From: CAZLMW01 sp964560875
GTDB lineage: Bacteria; Myxococcota_A; UBA9042
Assembly: GCA_964560875.1 (NCBI GenBank)
Contig: CAZLMW010000019.1
Span: 1-64,000 of the forward strand
Direction: 5' to 3'
DNA length: 64,000 bases
The notes beneath the pieces were generated by a model, which saw only the letters and a program-made list of their open reading frames with translations, searched no databases and was not told where the DNA came from. A program made the position numbers and the translations under genes. Of this stretch, positions 52,809-62,220 are shown one piece after another. Numbering within the stretch: position 1 is the first letter of the stretch; each line of letters opens with the position of its first letter.

Positions 52809-55800
52809 ATGAAACATCACCTGCACGGGTGTGTGCGGCTGGTCATGTCCGTCGCCATCGCGGCCGTGGCTGTCAGCTCGTCCGCTTCTGTCGCCTCCGC
52901 AGCTGTCCACCCGCTCGACGCCGTGTTGCCCGACGACACGCCGATGCCCGGCAAGGGCTTGGTTGCGTGGATTCCCGGCGGCTCGACGTCGTACGTGTTG
53001 GCTGGCGGCAAGCTCGTCAAGTGGAAGGCCAAGACCGTCGATTTTAATGGCACACCGGGTATTGACGTGTCCGCTGACGGAAGCAGCGCCGGGGCCCAGG
53101 TGAATGTCCTGTCGCCGAAGTCCCCTGGCATGACCGTCGTCGTCGACTACCGCATGCCGAAGGGCACCGCGAAGGTCGACGGTTGGAACCCCACCATCGG
53201 TGTGTTGGCGCACCATTCGGGCACCTACCACGCGCGGATTTGGACCGTTGCTCTCAAGGCTGGTGTGCCGCGACTGGCGGTCTCCGAAGGCACAACCCTC
53301 AAGTCAGCGACCGCGGTCAAGTCGAGCACCGGCAAGAAAGAGGCCGTGCGTCTCGATGACGGCGAAATTCACCAGCTCGCCCTGCGCGTATCGCGGCCGG
53401 GCTGCACACCCACAAAGTGTCCGGCACCCCATCGCAATATCGTCACGCTTCTCGTCGACGGTGTGGTTGTCTCTGAGGGCATCGTGGTCACGCCGCGGCT
53501 CAAGACAAAGGGCTTTTCGACCGTCGAGATTGGACGTCAGTGGGTCGGCGCCGGCAAATACCCGGGTCAGAGCAACTACAAAGACAAAAACCTCAACTCG
53601 GTCGGTCAGTACCGGCAGCTCCTGGTGTACGACCGCCCATTGCCGACCGGCGAGCTCGCTGCGATCCGTCGCAGTGCGGCGATCGGTGTCGTCGCCCAGT
53701 TCCCGCCCCTTGGCAACGAGACGACCACGCAGGTGAAGTTCAACCCCTCACTGCAGCCGACGGACCTGAGATTGGCGCCGATGAACGCGACCATCAGCAA
53801 GGACGTCTTCGCCCACAAGCGGGTCAAGCTGCTGCCCGACACGGCGGACCAGAACAAGGGGCTTACCGCCGTTTCCGGCTGGATCAAGTTCGGCAAGAGC
53901 GCCGCCACCAAGAAGCTGCTGACTGTGACCTTTCCCGGCACCGGCGCGCCGGTCGAGTTCACCATCGGACCGGATCCCAAGAGCGCCAAGAAGGCGCTGC
54001 TGACTTGCAAACACGCCGGCAAGACCAACCAACAATCGTTGTACTGGGACGCTGCGAAACAGTGGGCGCACGTCGCCATCGTCCAGCGCGGCAATTTCAC
54101 CAAGGACGTCGTCTGCAGCGTCAACGGCCAGTTCCTCGGCGGTCTCAAGGTCGCCGCACTCAAGGTCCCGACGTACAACGCGGCGACGATCCGCGACACG
54201 GCCGTCCAGGTCGGCCCCGGAGTGGACGTCCTGTACCTGGGCCTGCGTCGTCGCAACGGCTTTCAGCACTTCAACGAAGAGACCGAGTTCAACGGACGCG
54301 ATCCGCTCGCCCAGGGGCCCATGCTGTGGATGACCCAGTCGGCCGGCAAGTTCAGCTACCACCGAGCCACGACGGGGAGCTACGTTGTCGGCACCGGCAT
54401 GTCGTTCATCACCGACGGTCACGCGCTGGGGAATATCCGCTTGTTCGGTTCCGGGCTTTGGACCTACAGCGACAAGGACTCAGCGCTGTATGTCGACCGC
54501 CAGACCGTCGCGATACGCCTCACGCTCCCCCAACCCGATGCCGCCAAGTCGAAGTCCTACATCATGTACCAGCGTGTCGACACCGGCGCGAACATGTCGA
54601 TCTCGGTGAGCGCGACCGTTCCCGACAAGACCAACTGCATCAAGGGCTTCTTCAACAACGGCGGCTGCGCGACGGTGAGCATCTCGTTCGGACCGCGGAA
54701 GTTCGACATGGTTGTGCCAAGCAGCTTTTTGGGAGCCACACCCGGCGAGTTGATCTTCACGACGCCCTACAAGCGCAGCCCAGAGGAGCTCAAAGCGTGG
54801 GGCAACCCGAAAAACAGCTGGCAGCCGGACATCATCTTCCGCGGCAAACGGCGAACGCCGCTGAGCTGGTCGGAAGGCAAATCCAAGATGGCCGCCAAGT
54901 TCGACAAGTACGGCGGCGACACAAAGGCACAGAAAGACGCGTGGAAGAAGGGGCACAACACGATCCTCTACGCCACAACCTACGTGCAGGAGCTGCGGCT
55001 GTATCCGCAGGTTGTGGGCGAGCTTGGCGGGCTCATGGACATTGGGTGCTACAGCCTCAAGTGCACCGACGCAGGACGCGCGTGCAAGTACGCGACCAAG
55101 CCCTATTCACCACGATGCGGCGACTGCAGGCCCGATCACTACCGAACCGCCGGTTACGCGGGTTCGATTCACCAAGAGTGCCGCGCACGACGCCCGCGCG
55201 GGGCTGCTTGTACGCATGACACGATGTGCCAGTCCGGACGCTGTGATACCGCCAAATCCGGCACCTGCGTCTTCAAGGTCAAGGCATCCTGCGACAACCA
55301 CTGCCGCTCCCTGGGTCGAACCTGCGGCGTACAAGGAACCGGCTTTGATTGCAGCGGCTGCCTGCCGTGGTTCGAGCCGGCCAACGGCGCGCCCATTCCC
55401 AAGTCTGGCGCCCCCAAACCCAAGCTGTTGCCCGACGAACAGTGCCGATGGCAGCCGACCCGCACCGACCTCGAGCCCTGCACGCACGACAACCAATGCG
55501 ATTCGGGACGCTGCTCCACGCAAAACGTCGATCGCGTCCGGATCCTCAAACCCACCGGCTGGATCTTCGGCGAATTCCTCTACACCGGTTCCGGTTTCAA
55601 CAACTGCGAAAAGAGCCCGGTTCAGTGCTCCGCCTGGACCGCCAGGCGCGGGGTCTCGGGGTCGATGAAGACCATCGGCGACACCAAGAAGCGTTGCCGT
55701 ATCCGGCTGCCCAACATCCCCAGCCCGGACACCGATCCGTGCGTCGAGATCAACGGCCGCACCCACGACCCGGGGAGCGTCCAGAACGTGAAACGCCCGG

Positions 55801-57713
55801 ACGGGTCGGTGGTCAAGACAGCGACCTGTCGTTACGGCGGCGGTGGAAGCTGCGCGCGCCCCGGCGAGGAGCTGCGGGAAGGTGTGCTCTCGTCGGCGGC
55901 CTGCGAGCGAGCCATCCGGCGTTCGGTCAAGAACACGAGCGTCAACCGGCGCTGTTTCGCCGAGAAGCGCAAGGCCTGCGACTTTTGCCTGCACAAGGTC
56001 TGCAAGAAGGACCACGACAAGCTCAACCAGAACATGACGGCCGACGAGAAGAAAAAGTGGGGCGTCAAACATCCCAAGCCCGTCGCGAGCTCGGTCTATC
56101 ACTCGATCACCAAGACCTCTGGCTTCACGGCGACCGATCTGGTGCGGGCGTTCTACCCGTTCAGCAATGACATGCATGCGCAGGACGCGTCGCTGACCTA
56201 CAACGTCGCCGCACACCGCAACACGCTGCTGAAAAACGGGGTGTCACAGCTGATGCTGGACTACGCCCTGGCCAACTCATCGACGAAGTACAAGATGGAG
56301 CAGGAGCACGGCCAGTTCCTGCCGCTGATTCGCTGCAGCCGACAGTCGCCAAGCGCACTCAACACCGCGTACACCAAGCCCTACTCCGACTGGCCCTCCG
56401 TCTGGGTGAGCAGCTACTACTCCAGCGTCTACGAATCGGAATACAACCGCCACAAGTGCCGGCCACGACGGCAGGAAAACGGCGCGAAGTGCCCCTTCCC
56501 GGGCAACACCAGCTCCGGGGACCCCGGTCGTTTCTGTCTGTCCAACTACTGCTCGCGCGAGACCAAGACTTGCCAGGAAGTCGACCACCCAATGTACGAG
56601 CTGGGCAGCAACGGCAAACCGGCGCACAAGTCGGGCAAGTCGGCGGTCAAGTTCGGCGTCGTGCGCCTCGATGACACATCCGTCAACGTCGAGGACGCCA
56701 ACAAGGCCAATGGCTCGCTCGCCGGCAAGACCAACAACTACCAATTCGACGCCACAATGTCGCAGAACTACGTGTCCTGCGTGCTCGGCAAGCCGATGCC
56801 GTCCACCCCGCTGCTATCGACCAAGGTGTTCGTCGACAGAACCGCGGGCGGCGATGCGTGCTCCGAGTCGGAGACGACCGTGCAGATCCTGGGATTCCGG
56901 CTCGATGCGCTGGTGCCGAAGACCGAGTCGGGAGGCTTGTCGAGCTGCAAGGGCATCAACGTCGAGACCAAGAAAAACCTCATCGCAGGCAAGAGCCAGA
57001 AAGTCGGCTTCGACATGTGCGTCGATGACGACAGCAACCAGTGCAACTTCACGCCTGAGAACCTGCTGAGCCTGCCGCTGTCGCGCTTCTTCCCCAAACC
57101 GGAAGTCTGCGTGCCGACCGATGAGCTCGAGCTGCCCGAGGTCAAGAAGGACTTCAAGGAGGCGCTCGTTCCCCTGATTGTGTCGATCGGGCTGGAGTTG
57201 GACCTGTGCTTGGCCGGCAGCTTCGGCCTCGACTACGAAACCAAGATGCCGCAGATCCAGGTCGGACCCGAGCTGGCGATCGGCGTGGTGGCTCGCGGCG
57301 GCGTCGGCAGCGGCGAAACGGGCGCCTACGAGGTCTCCGCGGGTGTGCGCTTGCTGCTGACCCTCGTGTCCATCGGATTCCCCGTGACGTGGGGGATTGA
57401 AGCGGACGCGGCGCTCAAGTCGGTCACCGGCGACACGATCAAGGGCTACTTCAAGATCGGGCTCGTGCAACGCATCGCGATGGAGCTCGAGTTCCTCGGC
57501 GGGGAGTTTGGGCTCTACGCCAAGATCGCGGTTGGCCCGTTTGGGCTCGAGTGGACGTTCAACGTCTTCGAATGGACCGGGATCAAGCTCGCTGTGACGC
57601 TGTCGCAGGACGTGTTGGTGAGCAAGATCATTGACTTCGAGGTCCCGGCCAAGAACCCGCCCGCCAAGGCCGCGCCTTCGTGTAAGGGCGGCTCCAACCC
57701 CTGCTACAAGTGA
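52809..57713 (+). CDS. large secreted modular Cys-rich protein
   Basis: Protein of 1634 aa with TGGAG before ATG 52809 and a Sec signal peptide (cleavage after SVASAA, near residue 31). Region about 45-300 resembles a concanavalin/LamG-like beta sandwich (VVVDYRMPKGT, LLVDGVVVSEG, LLVYDRPLPTGELAAI), and a similar unit seems to follow at about 320-490. From about 740 to 1050 and 1210-1290 it is Cys-rich with short disulfide modules (CTHDNQCDSGRCS, CTHDTMCQSGRCD). The last roughly 250 aa are hydrophobic and glycine-rich beta sequence (QVGPELAIGVVARGGVG), perhaps membrane-associated. Enzymatic motifs are not seen. It heads a set of four consecutive exported-protein genes, the next starting 8 bp after its stop. 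Confidence 0.83.
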   Translation: MKHHLHGCVRLVMSVAIAAVAVSSSASVASAAVHPLDAVLPDDTPMPGKGLVAWIPGGSTSYVLAGGKLVKWKAKTVDFNGTPGIDVSADGSSAGAQVNVLSPKSPGMTVVVDYRMPKGTAKVDGWNPTIGVLAHHSGTYHARIWTVALKAGVPRLAVSEGTTLKSATAVKSSTGKKEAVRLDDGEIHQLALRVSRPGCTPTKCPAPHRNIVTLLVDGVVVSEGIVVTPRLKTKGFSTVEIGRQWVGAGKYPGQSNYKDKNLNSVGQYRQLLVYDRPLPTGELAAIRRSAAIGVVAQFPPLGNETTTQVKFNPSLQPTDLRLAPMNATISKDVFAHKRVKLLPDTADQNKGLTAVSGWIKFGKSAATKKLLTVTFPGTGAPVEFTIGPDPKSAKKALLTCKHAGKTNQQSLYWDAAKQWAHVAIVQRGNFTKDVVCSVNGQFLGGLKVAALKVPTYNAATIRDTAVQVGPGVDVLYLGLRRRNGFQHFNEETEFNGRDPLAQGPMLWMTQSAGKFSYHRATTGSYVVGTGMSFITDGHALGNIRLFGSGLWTYSDKDSALYVDRQTVAIRLTLPQPDAAKSKSYIMYQRVDTGANMSISVSATVPDKTNCIKGFFNNGGCATVSISFGPRKFDMVVPSSFLGATPGELIFTTPYKRSPEELKAWGNPKNSWQPDIIFRGKRRTPLSWSEGKSKMAAKFDKYGGDTKAQKDAWKKGHNTILYATTYVQELRLYPQVVGELGGLMDIGCYSLKCTDAGRACKYATKPYSPRCGDCRPDHYRTAGYAGSIHQECRARRPRGAACTHDTMCQSGRCDTAKSGTCVFKVKASCDNHCRSLGRTCGVQGTGFDCSGCLPWFEPANGAPIPKSGAPKPKLLPDEQCRWQPTRTDLEPCTHDNQCDSGRCSTQNVDRVRILKPTGWIFGEFLYTGSGFNNCEKSPVQCSAWTARRGVSGSMKTIGDTKKRCRIRLPNIPSPDTDPCVEINGRTHDPGSVQNVKRPDGSVVKTATCRYGGGGSCARPGEELREGVLSSAACERAIRRSVKNTSVNRRCFAEKRKACDFCLHKVCKKDHDKLNQNMTADEKKKWGVKHPKPVASSVYHSITKTSGFTATDLVRAFYPFSNDMHAQDASLTYNVAAHRNTLLKNGVSQLMLDYALANSSTKYKMEQEHGQFLPLIRCSRQSPSALNTAYTKPYSDWPSVWVSSYYSSVYESEYNRHKCRPRRQENGAKCPFPGNTSSGDPGRFCLSNYCSRETKTCQEVDHPMYELGSNGKPAHKSGKSAVKFGVVRLDDTSVNVEDANKANGSLAGKTNNYQFDATMSQNYVSCVLGKPMPSTPLLSTKVFVDRTAGGDACSESETTVQILGFRLDALVPKTESGGLSSCKGINVETKKNLIAGKSQKVGFDMCVDDDSNQCNFTPENLLSLPLSRFFPKPEVCVPTDELELPEVKKDFKEALVPLIVSIGLELDLCLAGSFGLDYETKMPQIQVGPELAIGVVARGGVGSGETGAYEVSAGVRLLLTLVSIGFPVTWGIEADAALKSVTGDTIKGYFKIGLVQRIAMELEFLGGEFGLYAKIAVGPFGLEWTFNVFEWTGIKLAVTLSQDVLVSKIIDFEVPAKNPPAKAAPSCKGGSNPCYK

Positions 57714-57721
57714 GGCGCGAG

Positions 57722-59764
57722 ATGACACGCAAGCAATCCGTTCGTCTCGGAGCCGTGGCCGTCGCCCTCAGCGTCGGCGCCATCGCGGCCACCTGGTGGA
57801 GCGTCTCGACGCCCTCCGAACCCATTATCGACCTCGCTGACGACGGCGACGGAGCCCCTGTCGGTCCGCATGCGGATATCGTCGCGGCTCACCACGCGGG
57901 TCACGGTCAAAAGGCGTTGTCCGGTCGCTACGACATCGAGGCCAACGTCTCGATGGCCAGCACGATCGGCGACGTGCAGCGGGACCAACGCATCGCTGTC
58001 TCGGGCCAGCTGCACCTGGGCCTGCCCGCGGACCGTGCCGCTGCCGCAAAGGGTTGGGTTGTTGGACGCGCCGTAGGTCTCAAAGCCGAGGGTGACCGAG
58101 ATCTCGCCAAACGCATCGGAATGGCTGCCGACGGTGAAGCCAGCCCAGACATCGATTTTGCGCTGCGTGTCGACGAGCGCGGCGAGGTGGTCGAGCGCCG
58201 TTTCGCCAAGCACGCCGCCGAAGGCACACGCAACCTCGTGGCGCTAACCGCGGCCGCAGCCCAGGTCGTACGCCCCGCAGCCAAACGGGACGCCGCACGC
58301 TGGCAGACCACCGAGAATGGCGCCTCCGTCAGCCAATATGCCCGCTACGATCGGGTCGACGACGAGGTGCTGCAAAAGGTGTGGTCGCGCAGCCGCGACG
58401 GTCTCGACAACCCCGCGGACGCCAACGACGACGAGCCGACCGGTGCCGCCCTTTCAACCGGCAAAGCCACGCTGACGTACACCGGGCCGGTGCTGCAACG
58501 CGTGGCGATCGAGCAGGTCGTCAAGGTGAACCTCAGCCTCGATCCGCGTGTTCAGCAAAAGCACCACGTGCAGACCGACGTGACGATGAAGCTGCGCAGC
58601 CGCGTCGATGCGCCGTTGGCGGTGGTCGTGGGTGGACTCGCACCGGAATCGAGCTTCGAGTCGTTGCGTCCGCGCGTCCGTGCCAAGCCGACCACCCGCG
58701 GCGTGCAACCGATCCTCGACGCAAGCAAGACCGCGCAGGACAAGCGCGATTGGCACAAACGTCGCAAGGCGTCCAACGAGCTCGCTGCCAACATCAACGG
58801 CAACATGGCCGCCAAGCAGGACCTCCGCGCGATGCTGTGGCTGGGCAAGGCCAAGGCAGACGCGCTGCGGACCGCCGTCGAAGCGCTCGGAACCACTGAA
58901 GATCCCACCGGACGCGCCATGCTTGCCGAGTTGATCGGTGACAAGGCGGCTCCCTACACGTCGCGATGGCACGCGATCGCGCTGATGGTGACGCTGCGCA
59001 ACCCGGGCAAGGCGCTCGTCGACGTGCTCATGAAGGTCAGCCACGACGAGACAGACGACGCGTACAAGACCGCCACCGCCGCGCTCGCCGCCGTCGTGCA
59101 CCGTGCGCGAAAGAAGGACCCCACGGCCGAGAAGAAGGCCTACGGCTACATGATGCGCCGCGCGACTGCGACATTCGAGGTGGACCATGCCCGCCGTCTC
59201 GGCACGCTGAAGGAAGGCGCTCGGTACAAGCCAAACCCGCTCGCGTCGGGCAACCCCATGCTGTGGGTGATGGCCCTGGGCAACCTCGGCGGCGAGAAGG
59301 TGTTCAAGCTCGTGCAGCCCTATCTCGTCGACAACCGCAAGTCGATGCGGCGGCACGCGATAGGGGCCATGCGCTTCATCCCGACCAACCCCGCGCGGCT
59401 GGCCATCGTCAAGGCCATGCAGCGTGACCCGAGCCCCTACAACCGGCGCGCCGCGGCCGAGACTGCGCTCTACCACCCGCAGTACCTGATGGAGGAGCAC
59501 GTCGTCCGGTCGATGCGAGAAGACCTGCATCCGGAGGTTCAGCTCGGCGCGGCATGGACGCTGGCGGTGTGGGGCGTGACAGCTCCCGCCCTGTACCAGG
59601 AGATCCGCAACGCCGCCGAGCGAGCCGACAACAAGATGCTCAAGAAGACGCTGCTGGAGATGGCGCCGCACAACACGACCAATACCCACGTGGACCCGAT
59701 GGACGCGTGGAAGGCCAAGGCAAAGCTCCAGCATCCGCGTCTGAAGGCGCCGGAGAAGCCCTGA
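57722..59764 (+). CDS. exported vitellogenin-N/HEAT-like protein
   Basis: Protein of 680 aa from ATG 57722 (GAGG six bases upstream). An N-terminal hydrophobic helix (about 10-27) acts as signal or anchor. Residues about 60-310 are beta-rich, and about 350-650 form an alpha-superhelix with HEAT-type repeats (AHAIALM-type helices, MALGNLGGEKVFKLVQPYLV, SMRRHAIGAMRFIPTNP, NRRAAAETALYHPQ). The order of a beta barrel then a HEAT-like helical domain, and the ALGN-G and RR-A-x-AL patterns, resemble the N-terminal lipid-transfer module of vitellogenin/MTP proteins. This is by eye, so homology is tentative. Its stop codon overlaps the next start by one base (TGATG). Confidence 0.72.
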   Translation: MTRKQSVRLGAVAVALSVGAIAATWWSVSTPSEPIIDLADDGDGAPVGPHADIVAAHHAGHGQKALSGRYDIEANVSMASTIGDVQRDQRIAVSGQLHLGLPADRAAAAKGWVVGRAVGLKAEGDRDLAKRIGMAADGEASPDIDFALRVDERGEVVERRFAKHAAEGTRNLVALTAAAAQVVRPAAKRDAARWQTTENGASVSQYARYDRVDDEVLQKVWSRSRDGLDNPADANDDEPTGAALSTGKATLTYTGPVLQRVAIEQVVKVNLSLDPRVQQKHHVQTDVTMKLRSRVDAPLAVVVGGLAPESSFESLRPRVRAKPTTRGVQPILDASKTAQDKRDWHKRRKASNELAANINGNMAAKQDLRAMLWLGKAKADALRTAVEALGTTEDPTGRAMLAELIGDKAAPYTSRWHAIALMVTLRNPGKALVDVLMKVSHDETDDAYKTATAALAAVVHRARKKDPTAEKKAYGYMMRRATATFEVDHARRLGTLKEGARYKPNPLASGNPMLWVMALGNLGGEKVFKLVQPYLVDNRKSMRRHAIGAMRFIPTNPARLAIVKAMQRDPSPYNRRAAAETALYHPQYLMEEHVVRSMREDLHPEVQLGAAWTLAVWGVTAPALYQEIRNAAERADNKMLKKTLLEMAPHNTTNTHVDPMDAWKAKAKLQHPRLKAPEKP

Positions 59765-62139
59765 TGATCGCCGGACTGAAACGCAGCGCGGAGACCAACG
59801 TGATCGATCGAAAACCGCCCGCTTTGGCCGCAATGATGCTGGTCGGCTGGCTGGCAGCGGCGTCGCTTGGAGGCTGTGAAGCCGAGCGCACGTGTGGCGA
59901 AGGAGCCGAGCTCAAGGACGGCACGTGCGAGCTGAAGACGCCCGTCACGTGCGGGGCCGGCACCGTGCTCGAAGGCGACAAGTGTGTGGCCACCGCGGAT
60001 GGAACGGGTGGCAGCGACGCCGGTGCGACAGATACCGCAGGCGGAACGGACGCTGGCTCGACCGATGCAGGCTCCCCCGACAGCGGTGGGTCTGGCGTGG
60101 ACTCGAGCGGTCCAGTTTGCCAGCCGATTTGCAGCAAGGGTGACAAGCCCTGTGGCGAAGACGGTTGCGGCGGTTCATGCGGCACGTGCTCGGGCGACCT
60201 GGTCTGCACGGAGGGCACCTGTCAGCCGCTTGCCAAGAAATGCGTGCCGTTTTGCGTGGACCTCGTCTGCGGCGACGACGGCTGCGGCGGCTCTTGCGGG
60301 ACGTGCCCGGGCGGCTCGAGCTGCGACAAGGGCAAGTGCGTCGAAAAATGCGTGCCGGACTGCATTGGCAAGAGCTGCGGGGACGATGGCTGCAAGGGAA
60401 CATGCGGCACGTGTGGTGCCAAGGCGACGTGCAGCAAGGCGCAGCTGTGCATCGCCAAGGGCTGGACGTGCGATCCCTACCGGTATGGCAACGACGGTTT
60501 CTGCGACTGCGACTGCGGCGCTGATGATCCGGACTGCGATAACACGGTGGCGCCCGTCCTCGGCTGCGCCCCATACACCAAGTGCACAGCCGGAAAATGC
60601 GAATCGCTGATTCCCAAGGCGTGGACATGCCTGCCCGCCGAGTATGACGACGGCATCAACTGCAATTGCGGATGCGGGGCGCCCGATCCCGACTGCGCCA
60701 AGGGTGGGACTGGAGACGGCGGCTGCAAGACCGGCCAAAAGTGCGACGCGACCGGTAAGTGCGGCAAGTGCGTGGCCGATTGCAAGGGCAAGACGTGCGG
60801 TCCGGACGGCTGCGGTGGACTCTGCGGCGGCTGCCCCGGCCCGACGAAGGCCAACCCCGCGATCAAACCCATGGCCTGTATCGGCGGCAAGTGCGTCGAT
60901 GGCTGTCTGCCCGCGCCGCTGCTCTGCAAGACCAACTCGTGCGGCGATGACGGCTGCGGCAGCTCTTGCGGCAGCTGCAAGAACGGCGAGTTCTGCAGCC
61001 AGGGTCAGTGCAAGGTCAAGCCGGGCATGTCGTGCAAGGGCTACTGCAAGGGCAAGGCGCCGGCGGGCTGCTCGTGCACGTTCGGTTGCGAAAAGAACGG
61101 CAACTGCTGTCCCGACTATGCCGGCACGTGTGTGTGCAAGCCCAACTGCAAGGGGCGGGTCTGCGGCAGCGACGGTTGCGGCGGCATCTGTGGGACCTGC
61201 GCCAAGGTCAAGGGCAAGCCGCACTGCAACGAAGCCGGACAGTGCCAGGCGACCTGTGCGCCCATCTGCACCGGGAAGTCTTGTGGCGCCGATGGATGCG
61301 GCGGCAGCTGTGGGACGTGCAAGGGCGGCGCGAAGTGCAATTCCGATGACAAGTGCGTGCCGCCTGAGTGGACGTGTCTGTCGATCTACTACGCCGATGG
61401 CTCGCTTTGCGATTGCAGCTGCGGGGCGCCTGATCCGGACTGCAAGAGCGTCGCGTTGACGGCTGGCTGCCCCAACCTCGCGTCGTGCCAGCCGACGACC
61501 GGGATCTGCAAGATGTCGTTTTGCGCGCACAACGGGGAGTGCAAAGCCCCGCAGTGGTGCATCGGGCATTATCCGATCGGCAAGGGTCTGAGCAAGGGGA
61601 TCTGCGCGCTGCCCAATCCGCAGGCCAAGGCGGAAGGCACGTTCTGCATCACCGACTCCACATGCGCGAGTGGTCTGTGCCTGTCCGGCGCCTGCCGCGA
61701 TCCGTGCCAGGAGGACAAGCATTGCGCTGCCAAGACGTCGTGCGTCGCCATCACCCCACCGCAGGGACTCGCCGGGATGCCCAAACCCGCGGTCGCGGCC
61801 TGCTACTCATCGGTCGTCCTCGGCGCTGCGTGCAAGAAAGCCGCGGACTGCAAGAGCGGCGACGTCTGCCAGGTGTTCGCGCATCCGACCACGCTCAAGC
61901 CGATGCACCATTGCGCGCCGCTGCTCGCCCCCGAAGACGAGTCGGCCAAGTGCACCGAGACCGCGCAATGCAGGCCCGGACTGCTCTGCGCGAAGGGCGC
62001 TTGCCGTCGACCATGCCCCGGGGGACCGACCGATTGCCCTGCCAAGCACAGCTGCTCCCCCGCAGTCCTACACCACGGCGCCCTCATCGCCGCGTCCGAT
62101 GACGTCAAAGTCAACGCCTGTACACCGGTCACGAAGTAG
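59764..62139 (+). CDS. Cys-rich lipoprotein with CGxDGCGGxCGxC repeats and a somatomedin-B-like module
   Basis: Protein of 791 aa whose ATG overlaps the upstream stop by one base. Lipobox SLGGC (Cys38) is followed by an Asp/Ala/Gly/Ser linker. The body holds seven modules of the form CGxDGCGGxCGxC, three of a second type starting W-T-C and ending DPDC, and one segment CKGYCKGKAPAGCSCTFGC plus NCCPDY that fits a somatomedin-B disulfide pattern. Dickkopf-like short-cysteine modules (CAHNGECKAPQWC, CITDSTCASGLC) follow near the C terminus. Almost certainly extracellular and disulfide-bonded. It may act as structural or adhesion material; the partners are the neighbouring surface proteins. The gene at 62221 is its paralogue. 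Confidence 0.87.
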   Translation: MIAGLKRSAETNVIDRKPPALAAMMLVGWLAAASLGGCEAERTCGEGAELKDGTCELKTPVTCGAGTVLEGDKCVATADGTGGSDAGATDTAGGTDAGSTDAGSPDSGGSGVDSSGPVCQPICSKGDKPCGEDGCGGSCGTCSGDLVCTEGTCQPLAKKCVPFCVDLVCGDDGCGGSCGTCPGGSSCDKGKCVEKCVPDCIGKSCGDDGCKGTCGTCGAKATCSKAQLCIAKGWTCDPYRYGNDGFCDCDCGADDPDCDNTVAPVLGCAPYTKCTAGKCESLIPKAWTCLPAEYDDGINCNCGCGAPDPDCAKGGTGDGGCKTGQKCDATGKCGKCVADCKGKTCGPDGCGGLCGGCPGPTKANPAIKPMACIGGKCVDGCLPAPLLCKTNSCGDDGCGSSCGSCKNGEFCSQGQCKVKPGMSCKGYCKGKAPAGCSCTFGCEKNGNCCPDYAGTCVCKPNCKGRVCGSDGCGGICGTCAKVKGKPHCNEAGQCQATCAPICTGKSCGADGCGGSCGTCKGGAKCNSDDKCVPPEWTCLSIYYADGSLCDCSCGAPDPDCKSVALTAGCPNLASCQPTTGICKMSFCAHNGECKAPQWCIGHYPIGKGLSKGICALPNPQAKAEGTFCITDSTCASGLCLSGACRDPCQEDKHCAAKTSCVAITPPQGLAGMPKPAVAACYSSVVLGAACKKAADCKSGDVCQVFAHPTTLKPMHHCAPLLAPEDESAKCTETAQCRPGLLCAKGACRRPCPGGPTDCPAKHSCSPAVLHHGALIAASDDVKVNACTPVTK
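61033..61131 (+). other. somatomedin-B-like module in the lipoprotein
   Basis: Cysteine spacing C-x3-C, then C-x-C-x4-C, CC and a final C, with CCPDY, matches the compact disulfide knot known from vitronectin and ENPP proteins. A second copy occurs at 63031-63126 in the next gene. Confidence 0.65.
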
Positions 62140-62220
62140 CCCGAGAAGTCGAACATGTTCAAACATCTCTTCGAAATGGCACAACCCACGACGCGGCCTC
62201 GCGACGCGGTGGAGAGGTCC

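Noticed and set aside
55150..55185. GGTTCGATTC resembling a tRNA T-loop.
   Set aside because: It is within the 1634-aa coding frame, with no acceptor or anticodon stems around it.
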